Source of the DNA: Anisus vortex
Lineage: Eukaryota > Mollusca > Gastropoda > Planorbidae
Length of the DNA stretch: 64,000 nucleotides
Reading direction: 5' to 3'
Assembly: GCA_949126835.1 (NCBI GenBank)
Contig: OX421495.1
Span: 19,373,079 to 19,437,078 of the forward strand
The position numbers were made by a program, and so were the translations under genes. Positions within the stretch are counted from its first letter, which is position 1; the number at the start of each line of letters is the position of its first letter. The notes beneath the pieces were generated by a model. The model ran no database searches and was not told the DNA's origin. It was given only the letters and a program-made list of their open reading frames with translations. This document shows, one piece after another, positions 21,193 to 34,099 of this stretch.

Positions 21193-24043
21193 TCACAGTT
21201 CATTTTTGTCTCTGCTTTTTCTACTGGCTGCTAAAGGCCTGATGGTTACTGGAGGATTTTGATCCAGGAATCCAAGGTAGCAAATGATAACAAAAAGCCA
21301 TATGATACAGTGCAAGGTAGAGCCGATTATGTTCACAGCAAGCATCACTGATGATATCCCAGAAACATTGCGCAGACGTATCATGTTTGTGATGTAGCTT
21401 CCTGTTCCCCAAAAGATGTTCAAAGTGGCAACAAATAAGGCAGCTACACACAAAAATAAAAGAAAAAAAACAACAACTTAAAAAAATGTTCCCTATGTCT
21501 TTATAACTAAAAGAAAGAAAATATTTAATACAACTATCAATTAGAGTTTTTTGAAGTCCTTTTCACAATCAAATATTAAAAAGCAAAGTGATTTATTTCT
21601 AAAAACATAATTGAAGTGAACATTTCAAAGATTGTATAATTTACTTAGATTGGCAAAACTAACCTATAAAAAAAAATAAAAAAAATAAATAAATATTTAA
21701 ACGTAACAAATCCAGATGATATTGTTAATTATAAATGTGTATTAGTCTGTTCATCATTTATGGAAAGAAATATTGAAAAGAAGTTGATTTCTCTCTCTTA
21801 ATCAGCAGAAGAGTAACAATATTTGAATTTTGTGATTGGGTTTATTTAGTTTTGGGTATAATTATAATTCAAAATCTCATTAGACATTTACATTGTTCTT
21901 TAAATGATATTAAACAATATCTATTTAAAATATCCCAAATACATATCTTGTATAAAATGAGATCTTAAAATTTGACACTTGTTCTAACATTTATTCTATA
22001 CATACTTTTTACATCTGTCTCTCTTTGCGCTATCAGTGATCAGAATACACTTTATTACATAAATCACTGATGTAAATTAGCTTTACTAAATATAGTATCT
22101 AGTTTTGATGTTTAGACATAATCAGTTTTGTCATTGTCATATGATATTATAATAATCATTACTATTGTCATTAAAAAGTCTCATGACAGACAAACTGAGC
22201 TGGATTTTGACCCAAAAACTTGCAATAGAAAAATTTGTAACGAAAAATTCCATCAAATTCATTTAGAAACATCAAGAAATAAAAAGAAAAGGAAATCTTA
22301 CAAAGTCCAGCATCCATTGCTAATTCTGTTGTGCCTTCTGTAATCATTGCTACACCAACCACAGTGGAAAGGTATGCATTCCGACACCAAGATAGAAACC
22401 CTGTTTCCATAAAAAAGTTTTTTCTCACATCAAATGATGAATGTAATAAATGGAATGCAATGTTTAAAAGAAATTTATGAAAAAAAATATTCAAATATAA
22501 TAATAACAAAAGCACCTATTTTTAAATGTAGAAGCCTTTTATTTCTCACCGTTTTCATTAGCAAGGCGAATATTCTGAAAAATACAAATGTGAACATTTA
22601 CTAAAAAAAAAAGTCTGAAATAAAAAATAAGGAACTTTGTTGGGTTAAACTTTTACATTTTCATACAGGATAACCGTTGTCTAGCCACCATGTGCTCAGA
22701 TAGCCATGATCAATGCCAATGGTATGAAAAAACAATTATTTGACTGAAAATTTATTTTTTTAATTATTATTTTTTAATGTTAACACTGAACTTGAGTTTT
22801 ATTAGACTTTATGTCTGACATGGATTTGCCTGTAACTATCTGTCATTTACAGTCTTTTGTATTTTTTGTTTTTCATTTTTTCCTTCACAGTCAAACTTTG
22901 GTATTTGTTGACTGTTTTTCTTCTTGTTCATTGACGAAAGAAAGTGTTTCTGGTTTCAGCCATTACCCAGGATTTAATTTAGACTGAAGCTGATTCCCCT
23001 CCTAAACAATAATATATGCACCACTTTCTTCCCTCCTTGCTGTCTTCCATACACCAAAAAAGAGTGTTTTAAGTTATGTAAATATCAAGCCACGTTTATT
23101 TATTTCTTCATTGCGGTCTTTTATATTTATTTGTTATAAAATTCCATTTTGGTATTTAACACTATATTTATCCTCTAGGAAATCTGTTGTTTTTTTTTGT
23201 ACGTATTTTGTATTGTATAGAACTAGTTTATTTGGAATACATTCTTTTTCTTTGTTCTCAATAATAGCATGGTGAAGGATTTAGACAATTAGTTCAATAC
23301 TTGTGATGAAAAGCCCAGTAGCAGTGAGGTGCTTCAGCTCACCATATAGTTTGTCACTTAGGGGAGTTTCTCTGGGTCATATGTTTGACCAGACAGATAG
23401 GCATAAGTATAAGGACAGGTCTGAAGTAATTTTTGTTTTAGAATTTGGGCTTCTTGGATACAGTTCGTTCTTCATAGATTTTTTTTGTTGAGTGTATTTT
23501 ATGTACCTTTAGTTTTAGAGGGCATGTTCTGATGCTTCCAGCTTAGTGAATTGAGTGAAGTATAAGTTTTGAATTAGGATTTACATTGATTCATATGAAA
23601 CTAATTGACTCAGTTATTGTTGCCAATATTTCTAAGATGGATTTTTTTGTGAATAGTTGAGGTTTTACTGAATATAAACCACATACACATGATTACATTG
23701 TGGCTATTTTGATTCTCTTATGTCTATCTTCTAAATTAGGAACTATAGTAAGTTTGTATAGCCAACACAATAATTTAAATAAAGTCTGTAAAAAGTTATA
23801 TACCATTTCTGACTTGAATTTGTCTAATTCAGCAGTTTTATTCTCATCTGTTGCATTTGAAAAATTTCTTGCTATTTTATCATGTAAAAAAGGAGTAGTG
23901 CTCATTTTACTCAATAGGTGCCTCTTGTCAAAAGTCATCTTTGACCATTTCTGCAAACTGGACCTATATGAAGTATATGTTGTCTCAGCACTTGTTATCT
24001 TGCATAAAGAGAAGCAAGTTCGATAAAACTTCCATCCAATCAT
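21193..24043 (-). CDS. TMEM160: TMEM160 homologue, 4 exons
   Basis: Exons in transcript order: 24043-23804, 22574-22550 (25 nt), 22400-22302 and 21443-21193, with phases 0, 1, 1 and a total of 204 aa. The start is the first ATG after an in-frame TGA. The N-terminus is rich in basic and hydroxylated residues, like a mitochondrial targeting peptide. The diagnostic stretch is LANENGFLSWCRNAYLS followed by GVAMITEG..., then IFWGTGSYITNMIRLR and two hydrophobic segments ending in YLGFLDQ. This matches vertebrate TMEM160 (AHETAFLSWFRN... VVWGSASYAVGL) in order and spacing; human TMEM160 is 188 aa. TMEM160 is a mitochondrial inner-membrane protein of poorly known role. The tail ends in a basic stretch (SRKSRDKNEL). 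It faces GCHFR head to head across about 3.4 kb. Confidence 0.9.
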
Positions 24044-25079
24044 GTTTGAAAAAGCTGTCTCCAAATGTCACACAAGTTCATACATAACCATCCTTTAAAA
24101 AAAAATATTTCTAGAATATAGATAAATGTCAATACATTTAAAATACAATGTCAATTGGAAGATTACCGGTAATAAAATAATGAAAAAGTAAATAAAACCA
24201 TAAACATTGTACAAAGTTTAGGTTTCAATAAAAAGCACAAATGTCTAAAATTACTTTATCTTCTGATAAAAGCTATGACTATATGGCTATGGTATGGTGC
24301 ATTGGCAATAAGGTAAAGTCTAGTCATCTATCTATTATACAATTATAGTTATACTAATATTGCATATCCACATCATTCCCTTTACCTTGGCCAAAGAAAC
24401 TGATAAATGCCACACTTGAAATGTGTAGAGTAGAGTAGAATTAGCAGTGCTATGTATGCCATGAATACTAACAGAGTGAATGGTTTCAAATGTATATGGG
24501 ATAGATTAAGACAAATATAAGAAAAGTGTTTTTGTCCTTATGTTTATCTGAGCATTTTAAATTTTAATGGACAGTTATTGTGTTGTAGAATTTTATGCCA
24601 TATGTATTATTACTATACTTAACTCTTTGTCATTCTCTACTCTAGTGTTTCTAGGTTTAGTGATTTAACTATTCGTGTTACTAACTAATAATCGTCAGTT
24701 GTGAATATTCACTAGTAATGAACCATGCAGCTCTTTTCTGACGTTGTTTTAATTTTTTTATGTTGTTAACATCTTTAGTTTTAATGGGTCCCGTACAGAA
24801 GATGCATATTGTAGAATAGTTCTATCAGTCTAACTCTGACTTTACTATCCGTCTAGGATCTAGTCTTTCTTTTATAACATTTATTCATTTCACTACACTG
24901 TCTTTTACTTTTAGTAAGATATTATTGGTATAATACTATACTATACTAATGGTAGTATATTATAGATATAATTGGAGGGATCGCAAATTGAACCAGGAGG
25001 TCCTGGACCAGTCGACTAGCTGTACCAAGTATGTATTGAATCCTGTCTCAATGCAGATTGAGATGTCAGTCACATTCCA

Positions 25080-25460
25080 AAAGACATCCTGTATAAAGAG
25101 CTTGAAAAGGGCACTATAGGCCCCAGGATGACCAATCCTAAACTACAGAGATCTGAGGACCACCAATATTGATATGTGCAAACCTGGGAGCAGACAGTAA
25201 AAGAAGCATAAAATATAGCATGGCGGCAGGCTGTAGACTGCATGTAGATCTAGGCTACATGCTGGGTCTAGGTTATTCTGATGTCTCTGGGGCCAAGAGA
25301 AGTAAAACATCCCTGGTGAGAAGGAAGAGGTTCAAGAGGAGAAAAGTTGGCAAAAACTCAACTTGCAAGAGTCCAACAGTAACAGATGCCTACAGGGACT
25401 ACCACTCAAGAATGGGCTTATTATTATTCAGCCATGGCAGACTCTGCAACAGATAAAATT
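25080..25460 (+). mobile_element. Non-LTR retrotransposon C-terminal fragment with Zn-finger remnant
   Basis: Broken frames give LYKELEKGTIGPRMTNPKLQ, TWEQTVKEA.NIAWRQAVD and DAYRDYHSRMGLLLFSHGRL. This parallels the usual animal LINE end: a GKR/PK-rich stretch, TWE..A.DR..WR, then a C..CGR.C.SRIGL..H finger. The finger cysteines are degraded. It is the C-terminal continuation of the polyprotein class seen at 2101-2724. Confidence 0.6.
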
Positions 25461-25991
25461 ATTAAAATGGACCACATACCAGAATTTAAACAAACGGCAA
25501 CGAACGCATCCATTCATTGTCATTGTGACTCAATCATTTGTCTCCTGAGACAGAAGCCTGAGAAGGCTGAGAAAGAGGTCATAAGTGACTCATAACTACT
25601 TATAGTTTTAGTACTTATAATATACTAGGCCTATATAGTATTATAAATTATATAGTATTATATATACTATATAGTAATATAGTATATAGCCTATGCCCTA
25701 CCTATGCCTATAGTCTACTTATAACTTATGAATAAATAAATTATTATTATTAATAATTATTATTATAAAATATAGGCCTTGTGGCCGCCTAGGCATATAT
25801 AGTCATAGGACTCATAAGTCCATAAGTTATAAGTATAAGTCATAGGATGATAGGAGTCATAGGCCATAGGTATAGGCCCTACTCAAGGTATACTAGGTAT
25901 AGATAGTTAAGATAGGCCTATTATACGTTAATAGGAATAGCCGCCATTATAGTATTTATAGGGCCATGGCCATAGTCATAGGAGTCATAGG

Positions 25992-26217
25992 CAGAGGCGA
26001 AGCCACAGGGGGGGGGGGGGGCTGAGGGGGGCTAAGCCCCCCTGAAATTTTTAAAAAATATCTTTTTCAACTCATTTTTTTTAATATGTACTAAATTTGC
26101 TAAAAATTGTGTAAGTCTTTGTCACGCGAAAGTTCAGCCCCCCCCCTGGTAATTGGTAAATATTTGTCACGCGAAAGTTCAGCCCCCCCCTGGAAAAAAT
26201 TTCTGGCTTCGCCCCTG
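25992..26217. mobile_element. 226-bp hAT MITE (caggggc.aagcca family)
   Basis: Ends cagaggcgaagcca and tggcttcgcccctg form inverted repeats. Perfect 8-bp duplications, gtcatagg, lie at 25984-25991 and 26218-26225. The interior has G/C runs and a repeated tttgtcacgcgaaagttcag segment. Confidence 0.92.
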
Positions 26218-26901
26218 GTCATAGGCATTATAATTTATATTTGAAATTATATATTATATATACAAAATTAGTCTGAGGAGTTGGCTAGTTTATTATTATT
26301 AAATTATACGATTTGTATTTAGCCTTATTTTAAGAATAAGCGACTCTGTCTGTTAAGCCTAGGAAATAAGAATAAGAAAGAGAGGACGACAGAAAACGCT
26401 ATATTTTGTATTTGTTTACAAACATAGGCCTACTGACCTGACCGGCGAAGGGTAAAAATATAACTTGTTGTGCTGCCAACTAAGATACATCGACAACTCG
26501 TTTACAGACTTTTCGTCTACGACACTTCGTCTACAGAAAGTAGGTCTACCGACATTACGTTTATAACACTTTTATGCGACACTTCGTTTACCAACTATAG
26601 TCTATTGTTATAATAGCAGGCCTATGCTGCTATGCATTATCATTAAATTAAAACCTAACAGCTTAACATGATAGCCTCGGATAGCCATGTAGGCCTATAT
26701 AGTATGTAGCCTTAGCCAGGGTAGGCCTACCCCCTTCCCCGATAAAAGATCCGTAATTTATGTATTCACATTTAGTTTAGTCCCCCCCCCCCCCCCCCCA
26801 AGAAAAAAAACGAAAAAAAAACATTTAGTTATTTATTTATTTTTCTCGCACGGTAGGCCTACTTATTTATCAGACAACGGCCTCCTGTAGTGGCAGATGC
26901 T

Positions 26902-27173
26902 AAAAAAAAAGTAAAGTACCCGTCGGACCGAATTGGTCCGATGAAGCAGCGTTCACCAGTTTCTGTGGCCACGGCAATGACGTCATACTAGGTGATTGTG
27001 TGGCCAGCACTATGCACAGCCGCCTTTACTTTACCTCAACTAATTTCAAGTACCCATCAGAGCTGGGTAGACTCAGGGACACCCCCCAGAGCCGGGAAAA
27101 AATCCCTAGCTTGCACCAGGATTCGAACCCGGGACCTTCGGCTCGCCAATCGAACGCGCTCCGCTCGGCTACC
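26902..27173 (-). mobile_element. tRNA-derived SINE
   Basis: Full-length relative of 4629-4901. On the minus strand it has ggtagccgagcgg (A box) and gggttcgaatcct (B box), then the common body and an actttacttttttt tail. No clear target duplication was found. Confidence 0.87.
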
Positions 27174-27416
27174 GTAAACTGATGACTGATGCTCACAAAA
27201 ATAATATTAATTGGCAACACAGGAAATGTAGGATGACTGCTTGGACTCGAGTATAATTTAGAGTATAATTTAGATGTAGCTATTTATAATTTAGCATATG
27301 GAAAATAAATTTATATAAACATTTATATAATAAAGGAAAGGGAACTTTTCTTAGTAGTACTAGCCTAAGCACATAACATAATAATATATTAGGTCTTTAA
27401 GATATACAAGCTTGCA

Positions 27417-29595
27417 ATGCCTTATGTTATTATAAGCACCCAAGTGCGTTTGGTGAGTGAGTTTATTAGATCTATAACTTTTAGTTTTACCCATGCCATC
27501 GCAGCGGCACATAAATGATAATCATAATATATGATATATAATATATAATAATATATAATATATGCAAATTCATATGCGCATGCGGTAATTAGAAATATAT
27601 ATAATTGCACATGACCATGTGGGCCACGACACAGCCCACCAAGCCTCTTACTTAGTGTGGCCTTTACAGAGCTTCTAACTTGTCTACTAAATACATATTT
27701 TTTAATTCATTGTATTGATAATCAAGGCTATCTATTATATAAATGTTCATAATGTGGCCCATCTTGTTATAGTTATATTTATATTATACCAAACTCCTTA
27801 TGTGGCTCAATGATGAAAAGTGTTGCATACCCTAGTTTAGAGCTTTGACTTTTTATGCATCAGTTTAAAACAGGTGTGGGCAGAATTGTTTTCCAGGAGG
27901 GTGTCTAGGGACCCCCCTTTAATCCATATTGACTCGAATACTCTAATGGTTTTAAAATGATGAGATTTTATGCCATATAGTATGATATAGCCACCAACAT
28001 GACTGCAAGTACTACTAGTACTAGAATACTAGAATTTGATTGTCAGGAGCAGTTTTTTGTACTTGTACTTCATGAGCATGAGATTATCTTTAACATAGCT
28101 TTATTAATCAATGCATTAGTGCCAGACTTGGCACGCCGAGGGATTTTTAATGGCACGCTGAAGAGGCCTTTAAAGGGTCCAATCAAGTCTCGTCTACAAG
28201 AAATTTAGTCAGGGTGACTTTTAGGCTGTTGGCACGCTGAATGAATTAGAAATCCTACTTTAGCACACTCTTATCAAAATGTTGCCGACCCCTGCATTAG
28301 TGTATGTTATTCTAGTTAAACAGGCATCAAATGAAGTAAAATGTACTAATTGTTGTTTAATTTGGAAATAATATTGATATATATATAATGTATTAAATAG
28401 CCTAATTTAATCTTTCTTTAATGGTAAATATATTTTATTCACTTAGGATATAGGTCCTACATTTGTTGGTGATGAGTGGAGTGACCATGAACTAATGGAG
28501 TACTTGGAAGCAACATTAATTAAACAGCTTGGAAATAATTAGTAATAAAATATTTGTTTGTTTTGATTTATAACTAATTATTCAGAATATTTAGTTTAAT
28601 TTTAGTATAGATAAATATCATTAAATATGTGTACATGAGTATATGCTTCACACGCTCAGATTATACATAGATTACTTAGGCCCTACTTACCTCAACACTT
28701 CTACTGGAATATGAGTCTATGATCATATTTATGCCATGCTGATCCAGAAGATTTTATCTCCTGTTAATCTTTTGAAAAATTCTCTATGCTTTCATCTCTT
28801 TCTTCATACCAGTGATGTCCAAGTGTCGGCTATAATTGGGATGCCTTATTGTATTTTTCCATCCATTTATTCTTTCCATGCCCTAAATTAGCTATCTGTG
28901 TCTTATTTGTTTTGGCGTTTTTAATATATGCTATTGAATTGAGGATTGTTCCCGAATCATCATCTTGATTTTTCAATTTTTTATTTTTTTTATTTGTGTC
29001 AATTACTGAGAACTTTTTAGTGAGACGTTTCCAACTTGTAAGGCACCAGGACATATTTTTTTAAACTTTGTCATCCAGATTTTATAAAAATCTAGTTACA
29101 CAAATGCATACATAAGTAAGCTTACATTGGTGAATCCAAAAAAAGAACTTTAATTACGGTAATGTGTGCAAAATATTAATTTATATTTCCAAGCGAGTCT
29201 AAAATTCTTATTTTTTCAGATAGTTTATAGAGTAAATAAAAACCATGGGCCTATTATTTTATAAAGAAATCTTTTTATTTAGAAGGTTACTTAATTAAAA
29301 TATAAATATAAGCAGCACTGAAATTATTTGCAGAAAACAACAAATTTGGTTTATTTCAATTAATTAAAAATTATTTTTTTTTGAAAGCAGTGCTCAGTGG
29401 AAAACTAATGATGCACCAAGAGTAGTTTTAGAGAAACTGGAGCTTCGTGGTTATAAAATGGTGGCGATGGCTGGAGTTGGTCAAACCTGCATCTGGACAC
29501 TTCATAAAGAGCCCAGTGAGAAAGAAAAGGTTCATAGTAGTTCAAGCAGTGATGCATTTGAGAGTCCGAAAATTGAATACAAAGGTGATCTTTAA
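27417..29595 (+). CDS. GCHFR: GTP cyclohydrolase I feedback regulatory protein (GFRP), 3 exons
   Basis: Exons 27417-27452, 28447-28541 and 29391-29595 (phases 0 and 2) give 111 aa. Exon 1 encodes MPYVIISTQVRL and ends at a strong donor (gtgagt). Exon 2 gives DIGPTFVGDEWSDHELMEYL and then LGNN. Exon 3 gives NDAPRVVLEKLELRGYKM, then MAGVGQTCIWTLHKE. These match vertebrate GFRP (84 aa) along its whole length. In vertebrates GFRP forms pentamers on GTP cyclohydrolase I and mediates its inhibition by tetrahydrobiopterin and its activation by phenylalanine; that is family knowledge. The odd feature is a hydrophilic, Ser-rich extension of 27-28 residues after the usual C-terminus, ending in EYKGDL. 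A possible poly(A) signal (aataaa) lies at 30507. Intron 1 contains a hAT MITE at 28122-28294. Confidence 0.94.
28122..28294 (+). mobile_element. hAT MITE lacking its 5' end, in GCHFR intron 1
   Basis: Same family as 13074. Its 5' TIR is missing, but the duplication cattagtg is present at both 28114-28121 and 28295-28302, so the terminal deletion removed only element sequence. The 3' end reads gttgccgacccctg. Confidence 0.88.
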
Positions 29596-30852
29596 ATTGT
29601 TCAAAATGCCATTGTAAAAGACTGATTGCATTTTATGATGGACACTATGTGAATTCATTTCCATTGAACTGGGTAAGAGATGTGACTATATCTTTCCAGA
29701 GACTTAAATCAGTTTTCCAAAACTTATACACAAAGTTTTTCCTAAAGATCTTTAATTTTCTGAAAGTCATTGATTTACTTTGGCCACCACAAGATGCAAT
29801 ATTTTTGTAAATAGATAGTGGCATTCAAAATTGAGATTTTAAAGACTTTAGGTTATATGGGTTGATGTTTTTGATTGAATGATTTGTGATAACTAGAGAT
29901 AGACAAAATGAGATTGCTAGGTACCGGTAGGTTGCAAGTTGGAAAAAAGTAGGTAGGTGCAAACCTATTCAACCAATGGAAATGTCTGCAGCAATGACTG
30001 CAACAGTGCAAGTGAATAATTCATATTAGTATATTAATTTTTTTTTTAAACTCTGGATGTTTTGACCTTTAGAAATACATTACCAATGCTTAAGTCCCAT
30101 GTTTATCTCTAGCTACATTATTATTTGTACTGATTATATTAATTTTGGTTATACTATGAAAATATGTACCAGTAGATCTACAATAGATTGGATAATGTAT
30201 TTTTTTTTAAAGTCACTTTAAGATGGTTTACTTAGAGTTAGAGACTAAATTCTGACAGAACAGAATGGTACAAGGTGGGGGCTGGTGCAGATCTGCAATA
30301 CATGATATGCATTTTTTGAAGTTTGGCAGATTTACCCAATTCAAACAAAAAAATGCTGCCAAAATCATTTTAAGTCACATTTCAGTTTTCCATAGGTGTC
30401 TGAATTCTAATAATCTATCGATACCGGTATATAATGATGACAAGGACAGCTACGAGAGGTTTTCAGTATGTCCTTGTGTTGCCTAGGTATTTGATTTATT
30501 TATACAAATAAACAAAAACTAAACTTATCATAAACTATTGCCTTTTTAATTTAATATAATGAGAATTTTGTTTTAAATGGCTGTGTTAATATAGATTATG
30601 TTACTCAAGAGTATATATCTTTTTTTTTATTTCTTAAAATTAATAAAAGAAACTTTGTGATGTTTTCATATTTATAACATTAATAACACTGCTATATGTA
30701 ACAATTTAAACATTTATTATTGCATTAACTAAGCTTGTTTATCATCTTACATTCCATTTTGAAAAACATTTATTGTATTGGTTGTTTTTTTCTTCTTTAT
30801 ATTGTTTTCTTAAGATATTATAACCTTATCCCTCTGAAAAATGTATTATGAT
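29596..30852. other. GCHFR 3' flank
   Basis: AT-rich with no further coding exon. A possible poly(A) signal at 30507 would give a 3' UTR of about 0.9 kb. A 73-codon ORF at 30265 shows no recognisable features. Confidence 0.45.
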
Positions 30853-31152
30853 CAGGGGCAAAGCCATGACAGGGGCTAAGCCCCCCTCCCCCAAAATTGT
30901 TGAAATTTTATTTGCTTTTTTTTAAATATGTACTGAATCCTCAAAAAAAATTATTTAAGTTCAGCCCATCCTGGAAAAATGTCCGGTATTATAATCAGGG
31001 GCAAAGCCATGACAGGAGCTAAGCCCTCCTCCCCCAAAATTGTTGAAATTTTATTTTCAACTGTTTTTTTTTTTTAAATATGTACTGAATTTTCTCAAAA
31101 AAATTTATTTGAAGTTCAGCCCACCCTGGAAAAATGTCCGGCTTTGCCCCTG
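30853..31152. mobile_element. Tandem hAT MITE dimer with target duplication
   Basis: Two units (30853-30995 and 30996-31152), each starting caggggcaaagccatgacag. The outer 3' end is ggctttgcccctg. The duplication attatgat flanks the dimer at 30845-30852 and 31153-31160, and a near copy (attataat) sits between the units. Confidence 0.9.
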
Positions 31153-31801
31153 ATTATGATAATCACTATTATTATTATTAATATAGCTTTATGTAATACT
31201 TGTTTGTATTTATCTGTTTTTTTTTCAGTTTTTTTTTAATTACCTAGTTATTTATCATAATTAAAAATGATTTTTTTTAGAGTAATGGAATTCTGGAAAA
31301 CACACATTTTCTTTTTTTTTTTTTTTTTTTTTTTTTTGTTAAAGGAAACATTAATAGGATAATATTTATAATCTGTATCTCTCTAGCAGTTACCTGTAGT
31401 TTGTTTTTGTTTTGTGCTTTGTATGGGCCTACTTCTGTGGGTCTACTTCTGTGGGTCTACTTATTCACCACTATAGTCTCAGGGATAAGTTTATATATTT
31501 GCATATTTATTAATTTCATAATTTGATCTTTTAAAGGTATGGTTTCATTCTTTGGTATCCATTGGTTGTTTAACGTATATTCATGATTCATGGTTTTATT
31601 TTCTATTCGGACAGGAAATAAAATATTTGTAAACTTAAATGTACAGCTTTTTAAAAAAATATTTATGAATTAGTTTTATTATGATTTCAATGACTGTATT
31701 GATGGCTAGTCCTTAAAAGTATCATTTAAAGTTATTATTTTATAATATATAGTGATGATAATACTAATAATAGAAAAAAAAAGACAAAAGTTGATATATA
31801 G

Positions 31802-32149
31802 CAGGGGTCGGAAACCCATGGCTCGCGAGCCAGATGTGGCTCTTTTGATGGCTACGTCTGGCGCGCAGACAAATGTTCGATTATTAAAAAAAATGTTTTA
31901 TAAGACTTTTTGATCTACATATTAATTGCATATCAATATTTTTATCTACAAATGAGCTAAAGTCTACTGCAGCTTAGCATCAGAAGAATTCAGAGACATA
32001 ATTATTGTACTTTTAGTGTTGAAATTACACAAAATGCACACATTTACTTGAATTTTTAGTTTTAAACATAATGTATGGCTCTCACAGAATTACTTTTCAA
32101 AATATTTGGTATCCATGGCTCTCTAAGACAAAAAGGTTCCCGACCTCTG
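31802..32149. mobile_element. 348-bp non-autonomous hAT element
   Basis: Ends caggggtcggaaaccc and aggttcccgacctctg are inverted repeats. A perfect 8-bp duplication, atatatag, lies at 31794-31801 and 32150-32157. Interior gctcgcgagccagatgtggc is unlike the 13074 family, so this is a separate family. Confidence 0.93.
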
Positions 32150-32439
32150 ATATATAGGTTCGTTTACTAGGGAAATGAAAAAGAAGAAATCCTTGAAATT
32201 AGTGAAAGAGGAAGGGGGGGGGGGGTGCAAAGTACAAAGGTAGACAAAACTTTATTGATGGGTTGGTATAGTGGGTAACAACAAGAAATCCTACAAATTT
32301 GGTTGGAGGGGGGATGTCGCCAATTAGGCCTAGCCTACATGTAGACTGTAGACATATAGGCCTAATATATACAAAGAGCGGACGAAAACTTGATTAAAAT
32401 TAAATATGTTTGAAACTCGTGTAGATATAAATAAAACTA

Positions 32440-32600
32440 GGTACAGTGAACGAGCGGTAGCGCGTTCAGCTGGCGTACCGAAGGTCTGGGTTCGAATTGT
32501 GGCCAAAGCTAGAATTTGTTCACGGGTCTGGATGGTGTTCCTAGTACCGTATGCAGTGGCCACAGAAACTGGTGAACGCTACACTTCTAGATACCCATAT
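32440..32600 (+). mobile_element. tRNA-derived SINE, truncated
   Basis: Head gtgaacgagcggtagcgcgt, then B box gggttcgaattg. The central body is shortened, and it ends in ccacagaaactggtgaacgc. Confidence 0.85.
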
Positions 32601-32639
32601 GCTGCGAAGTGTGGAAACCACCGATATACGCCCCGTTTA

Positions 32640-33270
32640 AATTAATAGTGTTTAGTGCGTCAGTCGTATTCGAAGATGACTTTCTTCTGCGTTCCATTTT
32701 GCTTTCCTTTGCTATTTCAGACTGGCAGACTTGTTTCTCTGATGAACTGGGCTGTTGTTTGTAAGAATGTCTTTGGGCCCCAGAGCTTTTCCTCCATGGT
32801 GGCTCCTTAAGGCCTGGCCTGGTTACGGGCCTCTCTGTGTTGTGGACATCACTGCAGGGTGTGCTCTGCATTTTGGAGTCCAGTGCCACGGTGGCACTCG
32901 GGGTTGTTAGGCCAAAGCTTTCCGATGACGACCACTCGGCATCCTAGGGATTTCGGGCTGTGGCTGATTGGTGTGTTCGAAAGTGACTGATCAAACCAAT
33001 GAGTAATTTGCGCTGTGAATTGGATTAAATTCAGAAGGATTTGCGTTATACGTCAACCTTACTCTATCGCTCAGAGCCATCTGGTCCAGCAACTAGACAG
33101 AGTCGAGACGACTGTGGATTGCGGGGTGCATATTGTCACAGCTACTCCCGATGTAATGGATACACCGATTGCGCCGTGACGGCTGCGTTGTCTAAATGCT
33201 GAAAGAGGTTGTCAACTGCTCACAAATTAATATTATAACTCACGTTCCGTTGATAACACAACACAGTAGG
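32640..33270. other. GC-richer unassigned block
   Basis: Less AT-rich than its surroundings, as are the transposon fragments here. A minus-strand frame (32889-32587) reads a Ser/Lys-rich peptide without a known motif. Most likely an old repeat; no boundary was found. Confidence 0.35.
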
Positions 33271-34099
33271 CCCTAATTGTAAAAGTTCAGACGTTTATTT
33301 ACAATTAAATTACTACAATGTCGTTCCACCACATTCAGTCATCCAATTTCTATAATAATGTCACTTCGATATATCTAAAAGTTCTCCACACTTAAGAGTT
33401 CTCGCAATCGGGTTGTTCTCCTTACAACTCACTAAACTGAGTTTCTGCTCTGGTTTATAGGCCCTATACAACATTCTCAATAAAGACTACGTAAAAAAAA
33501 TGTTAATTTAACTTTAACAAATAAATCTTCCCTTTGCCAGATCCGACCTATTTAAGTAATTAAAGTTCAGTGCCCCAAACCTTAGCTGGGTTTCCAACCC
33601 AATCCAGGTCATGGACCCAACCAGACAAAGATGTTTCTACCCCTCAGAAACCATCAATATACCTAGCCTCTTGTCTATCTGACCTATCCCTTTGAGCAAA
33701 AGTAAATATATTAGTAACCTTAAATTTTTATAGGGAACTTTAATTTAAAATGTGAAAACATGCAATGCGATAGTGTAGGCCGAAAGTTTAACTCGAGCAA
33801 GTCTGTCTTCCTAAATAAAAGGTCAAATGGGGTCACTACTCACTACCAACTTGACCGTAACACATAATATGATGACCAGGACGTCCTACGTGACCCTGGG
33901 CGACCCTTGTCCGTTTGGTATGAACGAGCACAGGGGGGGGGGGGGGGGCTCGGGACCATGTGGTGCGTAGTGAGAGTAGAATGTATGAGAGACTGGTTAG
34001 GCTTACTTTGACTTGTGTTGACCTTCGATGTTATGTTGAATTCAAATTTTATGTAATTAGTAATTATTGCTGGCGTCATTTCTAAATTATTTGGATTCT
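33271..34099. other. Non-coding, no feature recognised
   Basis: No exon or repeat boundary recognised; a long G-run occurs at about 33931-33948. Confidence 0.4.

Larger units (their letters stand above)
24044..27416. other. Head-to-head intergenic region between TMEM160 and GCHFR
   Basis: Contains a LINE fragment (25080-25460), a hAT MITE (25992-26217) and a SINE (26902-27173). No promoter element could be assigned with confidence. Confidence 0.5.

Noticed and set aside
23700..24026. Plus-strand ORF of 108 codons
   Set aside because: Antisense shadow of TMEM160 exon 1.
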